Assembly: GCA_002286715.1 (NCBI GenBank)
Contig: NSJX01000006.1
Span: forward strand, 124,001 to 188,000
Origin: Dentipellis sp. KUC8613
Taxonomy: Eukaryota; Basidiomycota; Agaricomycetes; Russulales; Hericiaceae
DNA length: 64,000 bases
Direction: 5' to 3'
The translations under genes were made by a program, and so were the position numbers. The notes beneath the pieces were generated by a model that was given only the letters and a program-made list of their open reading frames with translations, did not search any database and was not told the origin of the DNA. Numbering within the stretch: position 1 is the stretch's first letter; every line of letters starts with the position of its first letter. Of this stretch, positions 38,708 to 49,729 are shown one piece after another.

Positions 38708-39714
38708 CGTTGAGCGCTGACACTAAGAGAAGAGACAGGAAGGGTGAGTGTAGATTCGGGACGATAACCTTCAGCGTGCCGGCACGTAAAATCCCCGGTA
38801 AAGGTCGAAGGGGCCGAGGAGGGTGGGGAGACGAGGCAAAGAAACGGGGGGTAAGAGCAACCGCTGGTCGTCGAGGGCCCTTCTATTATAACGTCGGAGA
38901 AGCAACCCTTAGTGGAAGGCTAAATGGCGCACCATTCCGTGCTATTGTCCTTCTTCCACAATCGGTTGCATGCATCCGGAAAAGGCGCTCCTTCCGAGGC
39001 CATTGTTTGAAGCGGCATTGTCCTCGCAGACGCGCAAGAAGCCCGGCGGATCCGGAAAGAAGCATCACGTGATGCTGTGCGAGGCAGGTTTAGCGCTAAC
39101 GTTGACCTTCCCTGCCTTGTCTTGCCTTCATTTCGAACTTTGCCTAGATAAAAGAGGCTATCGGAAGAGCCGTCAGTTATGCGTAGCGACGGACGAACGT
39201 TGGTACAATTACACACCGGCGTCATGAACTATTCCTGAAGCTGTGCGTTCAGTATTGACATCCACAGGGCTCGAGACATACCTGCGCGAAACCCTGCATT
39301 GTTCCCTGCAGCACACTCCAGCCAAGCCTTGCTGGAACGGCGCCAGTGTCCAAATCGATCAAGTTTGTCCATATGAAAGCAAGAACGTAAGAGTACAGTG
39401 CATGCGACAGTCAGACATCAAGGTCAAGTGCGAGTGTCTGTCCATGGGGAGTGGGGGTAGTGCAGTGTGAATTCCCATCATGCAAATAGCGGGGTCAGAT
39501 AATGTAGGGCATGCGAAAGCGTAAAAGAACGTGAACGGTAAGTAAACAAAGGCCGTAAGGAAACCAACATATATAGTCCGATATATAGTCCAATGAAAAA
39601 CCCAACTTGAAGAAAGAACGGCACCCACGGATTTACGAAGAATTGTCGATAGATCGTCAAGAAATGCGATGGGGGGAAATGTACGGGGCATGGGTGTTCA
39701 TTTACAACCTACTC
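38708..39714. other. Intergenic region upstream of the DUF7598-like gene
   Basis: About 1 kb, no supported gene. A minus-strand TTATAATAG (around 38884-38892) about 180 bp upstream of the ATG is a weak TATA candidate. Confidence 0.4.
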
Positions 39715-41430
39715 CTACTCCCGATATTCTGGGGGAGGAGGAGACTCTTGAGGAAGCGTAGATCCGCCGGCAACCATAGAGCCTGTGACAGACACCCTGT
39801 CGTCCGGCACGCGGCCTCCATCCTTATGCACAATAACTTCACCGGGCTGGGATAGCCGTGGGCGTCTGCTAGACTTCTCTGGTCGCGGGGGCGGTGTGCC
39901 AGGCGTTGAAGGCCTGGTGGCGACGAAGGGGACCAACGGGGCCTGAAGAGGAACCGTGCGCGGAGAGTCCATGAGGCTAGCGACCGTGGACGACGGCGAG
40001 AGGGGTGCATTGACAACTTGGAGATCGCGGCGCTCAACGATGCTGCGAGGACTGCCAAGGCCACTCGTCCTGTCCGCATCAGACATGAGGCCGAAGTAGT
40101 CATTGTTGTCCGCAGCCGGCAGGCTGACGTTCAGTTGTCCGAGAGAAGCGCGGGACAAGCGGCGTTCGCTGATGGGGGCAGTAGCGACCGACACAGGACG
40201 GCTGTCGAGCTCATCTGCTCTGCTGATGCGCCGCTGACGCTGCATGTGCGGGGAGGACGAGCCAGAGGAAAGCATCTCTGGCGTCGTGGATCCAGCAGCA
40301 TAGTACGCTTCGGGAAGCATGAGCGGCGTGATGGAGTCTCGGTTGTTCAATTGAGGCGTGCGTGAAAAATGATTGAGACTCGAGGAAGCAGGCGGCGTGT
40401 TGGGTGGCGAGGTTGCGGACGTAGCAACGGAGTTCGGACGGCCAACAAGCCCGTACTGGTATGGCTTGGGCTCGTTGTCCAAGTCGAGCTGGCGATCCTT
40501 CACTCGCGTGACGGGATAGGGAACTACCTCTTCCTCGATGTCTGAATATCTCCTATGCCTATGGCTGCAGACAAGACCGGTTAGGCTAGTGACCAAACGG
40601 ACGAAAATAGAAGACGTGCGTACAAAATGAACCAGATCAGGGCAACGAGGCCAATGAGGCCGAAAAACCCGCCAATCACACCGCCCAAAATAGGTGGCAG
40701 GTTGCTGGATGATCCCCCCGCGTTGTCCTGCTGCGTAGATTGGCTGGGCTGGGCCGCAGAGGGAGAGCCTACTGCCGTAGGGGGCGGGGTAGACGTGATC
40801 TCAGTCACCTCCACAACGACAGATCCATTTGCCAAGGTCGTCGATGTCTGCTCTGTCATGACCGTAGGCGACGGCGTCGAGGGGCTTGTAGACGAGAATC
40901 CCGTATAAGATGTGTCGGACGCTACTGCGGGGGATGCGGCTCCGCTAACTTGGGAGGAACTGCTTCCCGGCGCAGAACTGGTGGGAGACACCGATGGGCT
41001 CGGAGTATTGCTTGGCGAAGGACTGCTTGACACGGATGAGGTTGTCGAGCAGCTCGCGAAGAGCGTCAGCGTTGGTTCACTGTCCGTCACGATGGCGGTG
41101 ATGATGAAAGGGACCTGTATCGTGGTCACTTCGCCTGTAAAACGAAAGACATTCAGCCAGACGGGAATAGTAACCCCAAAGGTGGATACGGGCGCAGTCT
41201 TCTGGGACTACGGATGGCGTGATTTCGAACAACTTACCAGGCAGAGTGGACACTACGTCCACCTCGGTGCTCGCCACACAGGCATCGCTGACCGTCGACA
41301 GACATGATGTCGTTACGACGGTGGTTTCAACTCCAGGGAGCGTCTGAACACTGTCAGTGAAAGTGGTAGAAAGACTGGTAGAGATGATGGTCGCGAATTG
41401 CGTCTCCGTAGCAGATGGGGTGCAAGCCAT
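39715..41430 (-). CDS. Ser/Thr-rich single-pass membrane protein
   Basis: Three exons, 41238-41430, 40624-41134, 39715-40564, giving 517 residues. There is no cleavable signal peptide. Residues 1-205 are Thr/Ser/Val- then Ser/Pro-rich (SSPSPSNTPSPSVSPTSS), a probable O-mannosylated outer part with one clear sequon (NGS). The helix is ~208-234 (LGGVIGGFFGLIGLVALIWF). The cytoplasmic tail starts with HRHRRYSD, is ~280 residues long, Ser/Pro/Arg-rich, and ends in a Pro-rich PPPPEYRE. Unlike the two other single-pass proteins in this window it has no SH3 domain, but its Pro-rich tail could be an SH3 ligand. Sensor-like in layout (compare Wsc/Mid2 types), though no WSC domain is seen. Function unknown. 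Confidence 0.75.
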
Positions 41431-42371
41431 GGAGTTTTTGAAAGAGCTATTCTGGGCTTGTAGTCCGTCCGGAGCAAAGAAGTAATGAGAAAGATCGCAG
41501 AGATGTATTGAAAGGGTAACGTGAGCGAAAGACCAATCCACCAACCCAAGAAAAAGAAGGAGAAAGGGAGGAAGATGAAGTGAAACGGGGAGAAGGAAGA
41601 AAGGAGGTGCAGCTGTGCAACGTGCAAGAGCACAAACCCATTCCAGCGGATGCCGCCGTCGCGCCGTCAACTCAATATTTGCATCCGTTCCGGTGCAGGC
41701 GCGTCATGTCACGTGCAGCAACACTTCCACGCGTATTCCTCGGTTCTTTCTGCGGTTGGAGGGTCTGCAATATTTCTACACTACTGTCGCACACAATTCC
41801 ATCCTGTTCCAACTGCTTTCTGCCCCAGTATATAGCAGGAAAAACCAAGTTTTTAGATTTCGCTCGAGGAAGGACGACGGCAGCCACTAACCGTCGCGGG
41901 AAAGCGCCCCGGCCGATCGACTAACGAGGATAAGGCATGCCAACACGCTGCGCAGCCTTCACCTTGACATATCCGTGGATCGCTTTCAACTTCGTGTATA
42001 TCCTGATCTATCCATGCAGGTGAACTTGCGCCTGAGCGTGGTTCTGCTTGGCCACAACGTGGTCTGTCGAAATCTCACCCAAGGACATCTTCGTCTCCCG
42101 CAGTTCAAGTCGTTAGCGGTTTCTGCATGGCAGAAATGGAGGCATGGCCCGATGCATGCGGAAAACAGCAAACAACGTACCGTCAAGACCGGTCCTTTGG
42201 AGGCAACGATACTCTATCACCCGGGGGTTCCATCAATGTGACATATTGTCTCCTATTATCCGCTGTGAAGCCAACTGTGGTTCACAAAGTAGGTAAGTGT
42301 GCGAGGTCGATAATGCTCTGGGTATAGTGGAACGAAAAAAATATACGTGCGGTGAACATTAGTCGAGTTTA
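41431..42371. other. Intergenic region upstream of the Ser/Thr-rich membrane gene
   Basis: About 0.94 kb, no supported gene. A minus-strand TATATA element near 41829-41834 is 400 bp from the ATG, too far to call with confidence. Confidence 0.4.
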
Positions 42372-43076
42372 TCATCCTTCCTTCCGCGTCCGCTTATCCT
42401 GGCCCGCCGCGCCAGGCTCAACATTTGGATCCCTCTGCGTCAACCTGATTTGCAGTTCCATGCTGATCTCCTCTTCCCACACGCGTCCCTCGCTCTCCTC
42501 TGGGTCCGTGTCGGATGACACAGGTTCCTTCAACGGATGATTTGCACCGTGCGGTTTAGGTGGTGGACTTCGTGGTCGACCTTTCGTGCTCTCAATCTCC
42601 TCTCTCCCGCCCTTCTGCGAAACCTTCCTCCACAAACCCTTGCTCTTCCCTGCCAGATATCGTCCGAACAGCGCCAGCGGATCCTCCATATCCTCCTCTC
42701 TGTCTTGCCCGTTCACTGCCTTCTCGTCAAGTTCCGTCCACATCGGTTGTTGCTGACGAAGGGCCTCCTCCCTCATCGCTCTTCGCTGCGCCAGCATGCG
42801 AGACCGTGCTGCGACGCCAAGCTGTACGTTCGACTTTCTTCGCCTAGGCTCGGTGACGGGTAGGGGTGCGAACACGATACTCGGGGATGGGGAGCCGTCA
42901 TTACGGAGTGAATTAGTCGACCTGGTTGCATGGACCTCAGACTGTGGGCCGCTGGCGGATGGGCCCACAGACCATGTCGGTGAGGAGGAGCCGGATGATG
43001 CTGTCGGTTCGAGGTTTACTGAAGACGAACGCTGTATGATAGGTTTCGGTAAAAGGGCCGGTGTGGTGTTGGCCAT
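42372..43076 (-). CDS. Conserved-looking orphan, disordered basic protein
   Basis: A single exon of 234 residues. I chose the ATG at 43076 (MANTTPALLPKPI); the frame stays open upstream to 43277 but that part looks like leader. Residues ~1-80 are Ser/Pro-rich. The centre (~85-160) holds a dense charged segment with RRRKSNVQLGVAARSRMLAQ, RRAMREEALRQQQ and DPLALFGRYLAGKSKGLWRK, predicted helical and probably the conserved core. The tail is rich in Ser, Glu and Lys. I recognise no family. It is divergently transcribed from IML1 with 440 bp between starts, so they may share regulation. Confidence 0.65.
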   Translation of the reverse strand: MANTTPALLPKPIIQRSSSVNLEPTASSGSSSPTWSVGPSASGPQSEVHATRSTNSLRNDGSPSPSIVFAPLPVTEPRRRKSNVQLGVAARSRMLAQRRAMREEALRQQQPMWTELDEKAVNGQDREEDMEDPLALFGRYLAGKSKGLWRKVSQKGGREEIESTKGRPRSPPPKPHGANHPLKEPVSSDTDPEESEGRVWEEEISMELQIRLTQRDPNVEPGAAGQDKRTRKEG

Positions 43077-43516
43077 TATAAAGAATGCTGTAGAGTTCCG
43101 CTCTATCCGTGTGTCGAAATGAATGAAGTTGTCTAAGGACCAGTCTGAAGACAAGAAATAGGTGGTTGAGTGGTGAGTGATGGGAAGAGAGGAGAGATCG
43201 TCACGAGGCTTGATGGAAGACTTACTAAATAAATTGCAACCCTGGCTGGTCGTCGGGAGCAAGTAATTGAACGACAAAGATCACGGCAAATGGGCGGGCA
43301 TCAACATGGCACGGTCGCGACTGGAGGAAAAAAAACAAATGACAACGGTATTGCAGTGCCTTTTAGCGCCCATTACGGTACATGCCATCGGCTTCCGTCG
43401 GCCCGGACTCGCTTTGGACTGACGCTCGTTCCTGAGCTGTCGCCGACTTTGCTACTGAGCTTGACTTGACCATACTCAAGTAGTCTTCAACTCCTTGTTC
43501 ATGTTATACTGTTCTT
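43077..43516. promoter_or_regulatory. Divergent promoter region (orphan / IML1)
   Basis: 440 bp between start codons at 43076 (-) and 43517 (+). No clear TATA box or operator-like repeat was seen. Confidence 0.45.
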
Positions 43517-46500
43517 ATGTCTATATCCCGGGCTGAGTCTCAGTATGGCCGCCGTCGTTCCAACACCGCCCAGTCCGTCTTCAGGAATCCCCCACCACCG
43601 CTGAAGTACGGCGATACGAAGGTCCTCACACTATGGACCCATGACACTAGCCCAAATGTCATCCTGAATCAGGCCTACTGGCCGGGTGTCGCGGAAGGGG
43701 ACCTAATCAAGGTCACCCCGCCCAACTCTGAGGAGTCTGGGTTCTTGTTCGTCGTTGGGTCGAACGAAGACAGCTCGACGATACCCCAGCGGCAGGTGCG
43801 TCCTAGGTTTTCAACGGAAACAGCAGTTAATGAGTTTTGTGTGCGGAATCCAGATATCAGCACCAAAGTCGGTAGCAGATAGATTTGGGATCAGAACTAT
43901 CAGCGAGGTCACCGTCACAAAGGCCAGTGGTATCTTGGTCTAAGCATCGAATCTACTTATCTCCGAGCAGGTCGAGAAGAAGAGATATCAGGTCGACTAT
44001 GTGGAATTCACATTCCAGGACCAGTATCTCGGCCGCAATGATATGTGGAGACTCGAGGAGCAGCTGGTGGGAAAATGCATTCACGTAGACCAGGAGATAT
44101 CGTTCCTAGGATCTGCTGCCGCCAAGGTTGCTTCCATATACGTTGGGGGAGAAGAGGTACGTGCAAACACTTCACGCCGATTGTATACGCGTCATATGAC
44201 GCGGTCATTAGGTTTCTAGCGGATATGTGTCGACCGCGACCAAAGCCATATATCGCAGTCTTTCCGCTAGGGTCACCATCTTCATTCAGGTGTGTCGCGA
44301 ACTTTGGGAATTCGCGAATGATGGAGAAAGGTACAACGAAAAGATTGTGCACTCATTCTTACCCGAACTGTTCTCTCGATGGAGAGAAGCTGGTACCAAT
44401 CACACAGTAACAATCGTACTGATCTCTCGTGTCTTCTACGATCCTTCTGAAGTGGACTATGCCGAAGGACCTCTCAGAAACGACGAAGATCGTCGGTGGT
44501 ACAAGGATTTCTACAAGGTGATCACCGATCTGGAGGTCATATACGACTGGCAGTCTACTCTTGTTAGCCTAAAAGACTCCTTTTGGGCCTTTCAGCGCGA
44601 TATCCTCCTGACGCATCATTACCATCGGTCGCACCAGTCGTACGGATTTCATCAGGAAGAAGTGCGTCTAGTCGGACAGCTTTCATTTGCTCACGAAGGC
44701 CCTCTACTTGAAGCTCTGAATATGGCTCTAAACCCCTCAGAGACGCACTATATCGACCGTTCTCTATCTCTTACGGGCTCTTCGACGATTGTGATCACTC
44801 CTGGAACCGGCTACTACCGTGTCTCCAAAGAACTTCTACGACTGACAACCACCCGCATGCTCGATCAAGGATTTGGCCTTGATCTCGTCTCTCTGGCGAA
44901 ACCTCCACTTCACCGTAGCCCCATCTTTTCTTTCAGAGGCATAGAACCCGAGGTCTTTAAGACCGAGAAGATGCTTCGGTATGGGTCTCGTGCCCTTGAC
45001 CCGCTCTGGGGGGGTGACGACTCCCCGAATGATTGTATTGGTCGAGAGAAGAAGACATTCTACTGGGAGCCGTTCTGGATTGAAGTCAGCTTTTGGGATA
45101 AGCAGATGGACCTGCCTCTCAGACAAGATAGGTGCGGATTTATTCTTTCTGCATCAGTGACGTGTTTGTTTCTCACTTAACTCGACAGGTTCGTCGCTCG
45201 TGCCAAGATGCACGAGATTCAGATTCTTGGGCTCTTAGAGCATGATGTCCTGTCTAGCATCGAAGTGCCATTCCTGCCTGAGCAATACGACTCTCTCCTG
45301 AGTCCTGTTCAAGAGAACGAAGCCGAGGTCTACGCAGCAGCTAAGCGTGAGGCCGACGACTTTGACATGGACATCTTCGCATTTCGAAAGGAAAAGAGGG
45401 AAACCAAGATCTCTAATGTCAGCCGTTTATCTGGAACATCTTCCAGCGCGAGCACAGTGGTCCTGCCTTCCCATAGGTCGTCAGAGAAACGTCCTGCGGC
45501 GAACCACCGCTCTTCCAACGCGTCCATGATCCCTCCAATTGAAGAAAGCCCCCAGTTCTCGGAGAAGGAGCTGCCTCCGGAGGGAATCGACATCAAGCGC
45601 TTGTCTGTCGCATCGACAAGCGGCTTGAGCACTTCACCATCCCAGTCTTCAATACGCTCGTCACAATCGGATGCATCCTCCACCTTGGTGTCTTCTACCA
45701 GTCGTGAGCGACGCGCAAAAGGACAAGAGGGTAACAGAACATCATTGACGTCGAAGCTCACTTCGTCTTGGTTGTTCAGCACTTTCAGAAGTGGTCCTAG
45801 TCCGGCAGAAACATCAACAGTATCTGCCTCTGGAGAATCCGCGCCAATCAAGGTGACCCAAGCGGCCAGGTCTATTCGCCAAGGGACGTCTGGCTCTTCC
45901 CCGCTGGCCTCTGATGAAGGCGGGTCGACCTCCAAAACGCCGCAACCAGTGCCGATTCGCAAGCGTGCATCTCGCACTAAGGCCTTTGAGGAGGCGATCA
46001 CCACACACCGTGGGTCTCCACATCGCGGTTCTTTGCCTCGACATTCGCCAATCAACACCCCTCCTCGTGACGAGCCGTTGTTCGATAAACGGCGCAACAG
46101 CGCATTCAGCACCACCTATGCATTCAGCTCGTCCTCGTCCCCCGCGACCCGATACAATCCCTCGACATCAAGCCCACAAGTCTCACTGTCATACAGCCAA
46201 GCCTCGCTCGCGCGGCGCTGGCAGCACATGTTCCCGCGGCCGATCTACAAGCACGAGATCAAGTGGAAGTCGATGGTGACGCCCGCCAGCCTGCCGCTCA
46301 CGACGGAGCAGTTCCCCACCTCGTCCGAGCTCGAAACGTCTTACGACGTCTTCTCGTACGACTTCGTCGTCGACCCGCCCGAGACCAAGTCCTTCCTCGT
46401 GCGCGCGCCGAACGTCGAGGGCAAGAACGCCGACGACGCGCGCCGCGCGTGGGCGCTCGTCGTCATGCGCGGCATGGTCGCGCTGCGGCTCGCGCAGGGC

Positions 46501-48531
46501 TTCCAGTTCGTGCTGCGCCCCGCGCAGGCGCCCGACACGGCCCCGCGCGCGCTGCGCCGCTCCAAGTCGTACATGTCCGACGACGACATGACGCCGAAGC
46601 CGCGCGGCGCGGCGGAGGTGCTGCAGGGCGCGACGCAGGCGGACCCGGTGTACCTTAGCATGAGCAACGAGATTCACCGCATCTCGTACACGGGCGAGGC
46701 GATCCAGGTGCGCCGGTATGTGCGCAGGATGCCGCCGTCGCAGCCGTTTGAGTATAAGTGCTTGATCTGGCCGAAGTTGGGCGTGGGGTATACGGAGCTC
46801 TCGACGAGGTTCACTTCGCATGGGTTAGAGAACTACGGGTGGAACAGGTAAGCCAGATCAGTGTTGTTCGTGTGGCGTGGGCTCATATATGCGCGGTGTG
46901 CAGGCTGGACATGCTCGTCGCGGGCTACGAGCACCAATTCAACGAGTCCCTGCGGTACTGGCGCACGCGCTTCGTCGTGATCCCGACCGCCGAGCCGCCA
47001 TTCACGAACGTCGGGCCCGCGGGCGAAAAGCTGAACGACGAGGAGATCCGCATCCTCGGCATCGAGAAGCTCGCGGAGATGTTCTCGCGCGTGCGCTGGC
47101 AGCCGCCAGACGAGCGCAGCTCCACGCCGCCGCCGCCCGTGCGCATCCTGCCGACATACCTCGGGCCGAGCGCGAGTGTGCTCGACGAGCAGCTCATGAG
47201 CCAGCTCGATGACATCCATGCGGTCGGCCCGCTGCGGAAGAAGATGCGCAGTGAGCGCGATATTGCGGAGATGTCGCTCGCGGCGATCGCGAAGGCCATG
47301 CGCGAGGACGACGGGGTGCCGTTCAAGGAGCGCAGGTGGCACCGCCAGGTGTATGCGGAGGCGTTTGTTGGGTCTGATTTCGTGAACTGGCTAGTGAGGG
47401 AGTTCCGGGATGTGTCGACGAGGGACCAGGCAACGGAGTGGGGCAACAAGCTCCAGGAGCAGGGGCTGTTCGAGCATTGCAGAGGTCGTCATGGATTCTT
47501 AGATGGGTAAGTTGCGGTAATGCGCTTATTTCAGACGATACTCATCTCGTCCCTGTCTTTTGCAGCTATTATTTCTATCAGCTCAAGGGTGAGTATGCAG
47601 TCGTATCGACCCCACGCGGAGGGTGGTTCCGCAGACACCAGCAGCCCATGGAGGAGCCGCAGCATGGTCGGGGATACTACCCGTCCAGCATTCCCAAGGC
47701 ACCGGTGAAGAAGCCAATCAAGCGGCTCATCTTGAGTCAATCTATGGTCATCGACATCGACCCAAACAAAGTATGTTTGCTTGTTGTCCGCCACGATCCC
47801 GCTGGTGACTAACACATCCACAGAAAAGCGACCAGGCCGAATCGCTCATTCTCCACCACGACATCATGCACAACCCAGCGACAGTTTTCCACTTCGAATT
47901 ACACTGGATCGGAACGACAGCGCGCTGCATCGAAGACACGCTGCGTCAATGGAGCCGCACAATTGAGCGATACGGGCTGAAGCTCGTCGAGGCGTACGTG
48001 ACACAGATCAGCGACATCGCGTCGCGTAACCCCTTCCAATCATGCTTCCCCGTGCGCCTCGCGATCCCGCCGCCCGTCGTGCTCGACATCGCGCGGCGCG
48101 TGCCCGAGGGGACGCAGGCGGACCAGTACTTCGAGTACGCGCTCCTGCGGCGGTTCAACTTCGTGCTCGACATCGAGGCCGCGCAGCTGTACCCCGCGCA
48201 CGTCGACGCGGTGTACTCGTACCGGCGCGCGCCGTTCGCGCACTCGCAGTTCGTGCACCGCTCGGGCGTCGCGTTCGTGCAGGTGCTCGGCGGCGCGGAG
48301 GGCTTCCTGTTCCTCACGAACCGGCTCATGGGCCCCGGGCGCATGGGCACGAGCCCCGTCGGCAAGAAGGGCGGGCTCGGCAGCGAGCCGCGCCCCGCGG
48401 TCGCGGCGGACGAGCTGCGCAGCGCGCTGCAGCGCTTCTGCGAGGACAAGGACGCGCTGAACCGGTTCTACGACGAGGAGCTGGCGCAGCTCGCACAGGT
48501 GCCCGAGGAGCCCCCTGCGCTTACGATCTAG
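43517..48531 (+). CDS. IML1: IML1/DEPDC5, GATOR1 (SEACIT) subunit
   Basis: Eight exons: 43517-43795, 43854-43922, 43971-44156, 44212-45131, 45189-46847, 46904-47506, 47566-47770, 47824-48531; about 1542 residues, normal for the family. Diagnostic blocks include VEFTFQDQYLGRNDMWRL, SARVTIFIQVCRELWEF, PGTGYYRVSKELLRLTTTRM, the DEP domain at ~1174-1245 (RRWHRQVYAEAFVGSDFVNW) and the C-terminal LHHDIMHNPATVFHFELHWI. Residues ~540-780 are a Ser-rich disordered insert. Iml1/DEPDC5 is the catalytic subunit of GATOR1/SEACIT, the GTPase-activating complex for Gtr1/RagA, which restrains TORC1 at the vacuole when amino acids are scarce. The exon 2 donor is uncertain: GC-type GCCAGT after 43922, or a weak GTCACA after 43913. 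Confidence 0.92.
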
Positions 48532-48687
48532 TGTGACGGCAGAGTGCGCCGGATGGGCGTACGGTACGCGGGGTGTGTGGAGTGGTGTTAGAGCATGTAT
48601 GTATATTACTGTACTTGTGTGGGCGAGGCCTGGAATATGGTGTCGGGGCGTGTAGGAGGTCACTGATGCGTGAGGCTAGTGATAACG
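48532..48687. terminator. Convergent 3' region (IML1 / NAA20)
   Basis: 156 bp separate the stops of IML1 (+) and NAA20 (-), so both transcripts terminate in or overlap this interval. Confidence 0.4.
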
Positions 48688-49729
48688 CTATGAGACGTCA
48701 TGCGCGCTGACAATCATGTCCCGCCCGTTCGCGCGCACGGTGCGCCGCATCGGATCTCGCGACAGGGGTTTCCGCATGTCTGTCGAGGCGTGGTCAGCGT
48801 CAGGATGTGGAGAGGCGCGCGGATGTCGTAAGTGGAGGCAGCAGCAGGAGGCGGCTCGCCAGAAAGTGCCGCGTAGGGGGCTCCGCGCTGGCACAGTGAG
48901 CGCTGGACTGGCGGCAGTCCGACGCGCGGCCGTCGGAAAGCATCAGAGGCCGCCCGAGGCGCCGTGCCCAGCACGCTCGCCATGCGCACGCGCACCCGTT
49001 CGAAGCAGACGAAACAATCCGAAACTTGAAACAATAACTCACCAAACGCATCCTCCTCGTCCTTCCCACCCGGCCCGAGTCCGAGACTGCCATAGTACTC
49101 TCTTACGCGTCGATACACGCTGTACCCGAGACCCTCGTACATGCCGATCGCGATCTCGTTCGCACAGCGCACGTAGAGGTCGACGAAGAAGCCGTTGTAC
49201 GCCTCGTCCGAGACGCGCTCGAGCAGGTCCATCATCTTGCGGCCGAGCGAGAGCCGTCGGTATTCGGGTGCGACGGTGATTGCAGTGACGTGCCCGTGGA
49301 AGTCGCTCGCGGAGCCTTCGGCTTTGCCGATTACTGGCGGGGTAGAATTGCGGGGAGATAGGTGAGAAATGCGGGGTAAGTAATTGAGGCTTGGTTTGAG
49401 GAGCGAGAAGGAAGACAAGGACGTACCGTAACCCATCATGCGCCCGGTGGGAGCCTCTTGCACGCAGCACAGGTCGGGCCAGCGCGCGAGGTAGCTCAGG
49501 TAGAATGCAATGCCATACTGCACGGATTGACAGCTCAGTTACCGTCTCATCCGCCCAACGCAACAACAAATCTCACTGTTTCTGTCCAAACATCAAGGTT
49601 GCTGCGAAGCAAATCCAGTCACGACAGGTCAGAACCCGGCGCATGCAAGAAAATGGAATAGAAGGCGCAAACGTACATGTTGTTGAATTTGAAGAGGTCG
49701 GTCGCGCGGAAAGGACGAAGAGTACTCAT
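48688..49729 (-). CDS. NAA20: NAA20/NAT3, catalytic subunit of NatB N-terminal acetyltransferase
   Basis: Five exons, 49677-49729, 49577-49601, 49427-49517, 49043-49333, 48688-48779, giving 183 residues. The N-terminus MSTLRPFRATDLFKFNN and NLDVWTETYGIAFYLSYLA are diagnostic of Naa20. GNAT motifs follow: VIGKAEG, HGHVTAITVAPEYRR, YNGFFVDLYVRCANEIAIGM and MYEGLGYSVYRRVREYYGS, ending in EEDAFDMRKPLSRD. NatB acetylates nascent chains starting Met-Asp/Glu/Asn/Gln at the ribosome, together with Naa25. The acetyl-CoA loop reads RRLSLGRK, with Ser85 where most Naa20 proteins have Gly (RRLGLA). Exon 2 is only 25 nt. Confidence 0.93.
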
